DNA of 34,065 nt from Capnocytophaga sp. (GTDB lineage Bacteria > Bacteroidota > Bacteroidia > Flavobacteriales > Flavobacteriaceae), in the NCBI RefSeq assembly GCF_030532915.1, contig NZ_JAUNKD010000023.1, forward strand, positions 7,014 to 41,078, written 5' to 3'. The notes below the pieces were generated by a model. It was given only the letters and a program-made list of their open reading frames with translations. It was not told the origin of the DNA and ran no database searches. Below, in pieces: positions 33,126 through 34,065 of the stretch. Numbering within the stretch: position 1 is the first letter of the stretch; each line of letters begins with the position of its first letter. A program made the translations under genes and the position numbers.

Positions 33126-34065
33126 ATGGGAAGTCAAGTAAATATCAAGCTGAATAAGATGCTAAGAAAAGCATTGCGTATATTGCTGTTGTGCCTGTTT
33201 TGTACGGAAACAGGGTAGGGGCAGTATGTCAATGTTAAAATAATAAAGGATGCTCATACGAGATTTTTTGATATGTTCGATACTGGTGAAATTCCAAAGG
33301 AAGATTTAGATAAAAATATGTATTTGATTTATGGAGTTTTCAATTTGGATGATAGAGGATGGCATCAGGTGAACAATGGGACTGCATCTTCGTTTTTTCT
33401 GAATAATTGCGAAGATAAAAGTGATGTAAGAGAAGTAACAACTTATCAATATGGGAATACAAGCTACTCTTTTTGGGGATACAAAGAAGTGGAGAAAAAC
33501 CTATATATTGAAGCAGACGGAACTTATGAAAGATTTCAAGAACCAAGTGTGGTAATGCATCATAAATTTTGTGAGCGTATTCCTGCGAGTAATTTTGTTT
33601 TCGTGTATCATTCAGAACACTATAATATTGACTGTTTTTCAATTCCTTTACACATTCCTTTGAAAACAGACTTGATAGACAAGAAAAATAACATATATAA
33701 TGGTTATTTGCCTATCAATGAAAAAATTAATATTTACGGAAGATATTTTGATGAATTTCCTGTCAATAAAAGAAACTTTTATACTTATGAATATATGTTA
33801 GTAGGAGGACAATGGAAGGAGATGAAAAATCAACCAATCATTAATAGTGAGGAAAATGAAACTTCTGTAATAAGCATTTCCGCCACGGATTTATTTGGCA
33901 GTGAGCAGGAGGCTAAGAATCACATAGGTAAAAAAGTTCAGATACGAGTAGTTTCAAAATATCAAGGGCAATACCTCTCTTGGTCTGAGCCCACGCAACC
34001 TTTAACGATAGCTCCTTCTGCTCCAACTTTGAGTTACAGTTTATCGGCTTTGGCTTGTTCTTATG
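33126..34065 (+). pseudogene. Large secreted hypothetical protein, interrupted by an amber codon; runs off the window
   Basis: ATG 33126 (or Met12 at 33159) begins a clear signal peptide, MLRKALRILLLCLFC, followed by TETG and then TAG at 33216-33218. The same frame continues without another stop for 282 codons to the window end, beginning GQYVNVKIIKDAHTRFFDMF. The continuation is rich in Tyr/Phe and beta-like segments (SYSFWGYKEVEKNLYIEADG, KINIYGRYFDEFPVNKRNFY) and ends in an S/P-rich linker (TIAPSAPTLSYSLSALACSY), as in large extracellular proteins of this phylum. I do not recognise a family. The stop may be a point mutation (for example TGG to TAG) or a sequencing error, so the gene is broken as read. 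The C-terminus is outside the window. Confidence 0.7.

Noticed and set aside
33340-33642. 100-codon minus-strand open frame
   Set aside because: Antisense to the long secreted-protein frame, with no recognisable motif; an A/T-rich shadow.

Overview
The window looks like a chromosome segment of a low-GC Bacteroidota, family Flavobacteriaceae, most probably a Capnocytophaga-type organism. Reasons: promoters of the Bacteroidota type (TTG, about 18-20 bases, TAnnTTTG) sit in front of many genes; Shine-Dalgarno sequences are mostly absent; atpD-atpC stand apart from the rest of the ATP synthase genes; and several protein families are typical of this phylum (DUF4834, DUF3078, DUF2480, DUF4476, GH92, TonB receptors with an N-terminal carboxypeptidase-like domain). 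The genus is an inference from gene content and from a surface-lipoprotein signal resembling the one described in C. canimorsus. No rRNA, tRNA, CRISPR array or recognisable transposase was seen.

Layout. 1-11000 is mostly housekeeping and sugar metabolism: an AGE-family sugar epimerase, a DUF4834 protein, a YfhO membrane protein, a CNNM/CorC-type membrane protein, a YceI lipoprotein, ATP synthase epsilon and beta, and a secreted GH92 alpha-mannosidase. 11000-13340 is an accessory island: a single-gene unit encoding a cholesterol-dependent-cytolysin-like lipoprotein with its own promoter, long leader and terminator, followed by a 173-bp element with symmetric nested inverted repeats. 13378-16595 is a minus-strand run (LacI regulator, peptidyl-tRNA hydrolase, CopD-like membrane protein, O-methyltransferase). 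16717-21860 holds a DUF4374-like lipoprotein, a small lipoprotein, a decayed gene remnant, a conserved hypothetical and a TonB-dependent receptor, plausibly a metal or siderophore uptake neighbourhood. 22026-24190 is a SUF-linked operon (SufE, DUF59/SufT-like, DUF2480, DUF3078). A DUF4476 secreted protein follows.

25291-31616 is the most system-like stretch: a tight three-gene operon of von Willebrand A domain protein, PP2C-type phosphatase and protein kinase with three C-terminal Ig-like repeats, followed after 64 bases by a P2B-type calcium ATPase. This matches the vWA-phosphatase-kinase triad known from tellurium-resistance-associated signalling, here without ter genes. The right end carries a lipoprotein with a formylglycine-generating-enzyme fold, a repetitive Asn/Gly/Asp linker and an incomplete catalytic cysteine pair, then a large secreted protein interrupted by an amber codon at the end of its signal peptide and running off the window.

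All family calls come from reading motifs and from memory of the families; no search was run.
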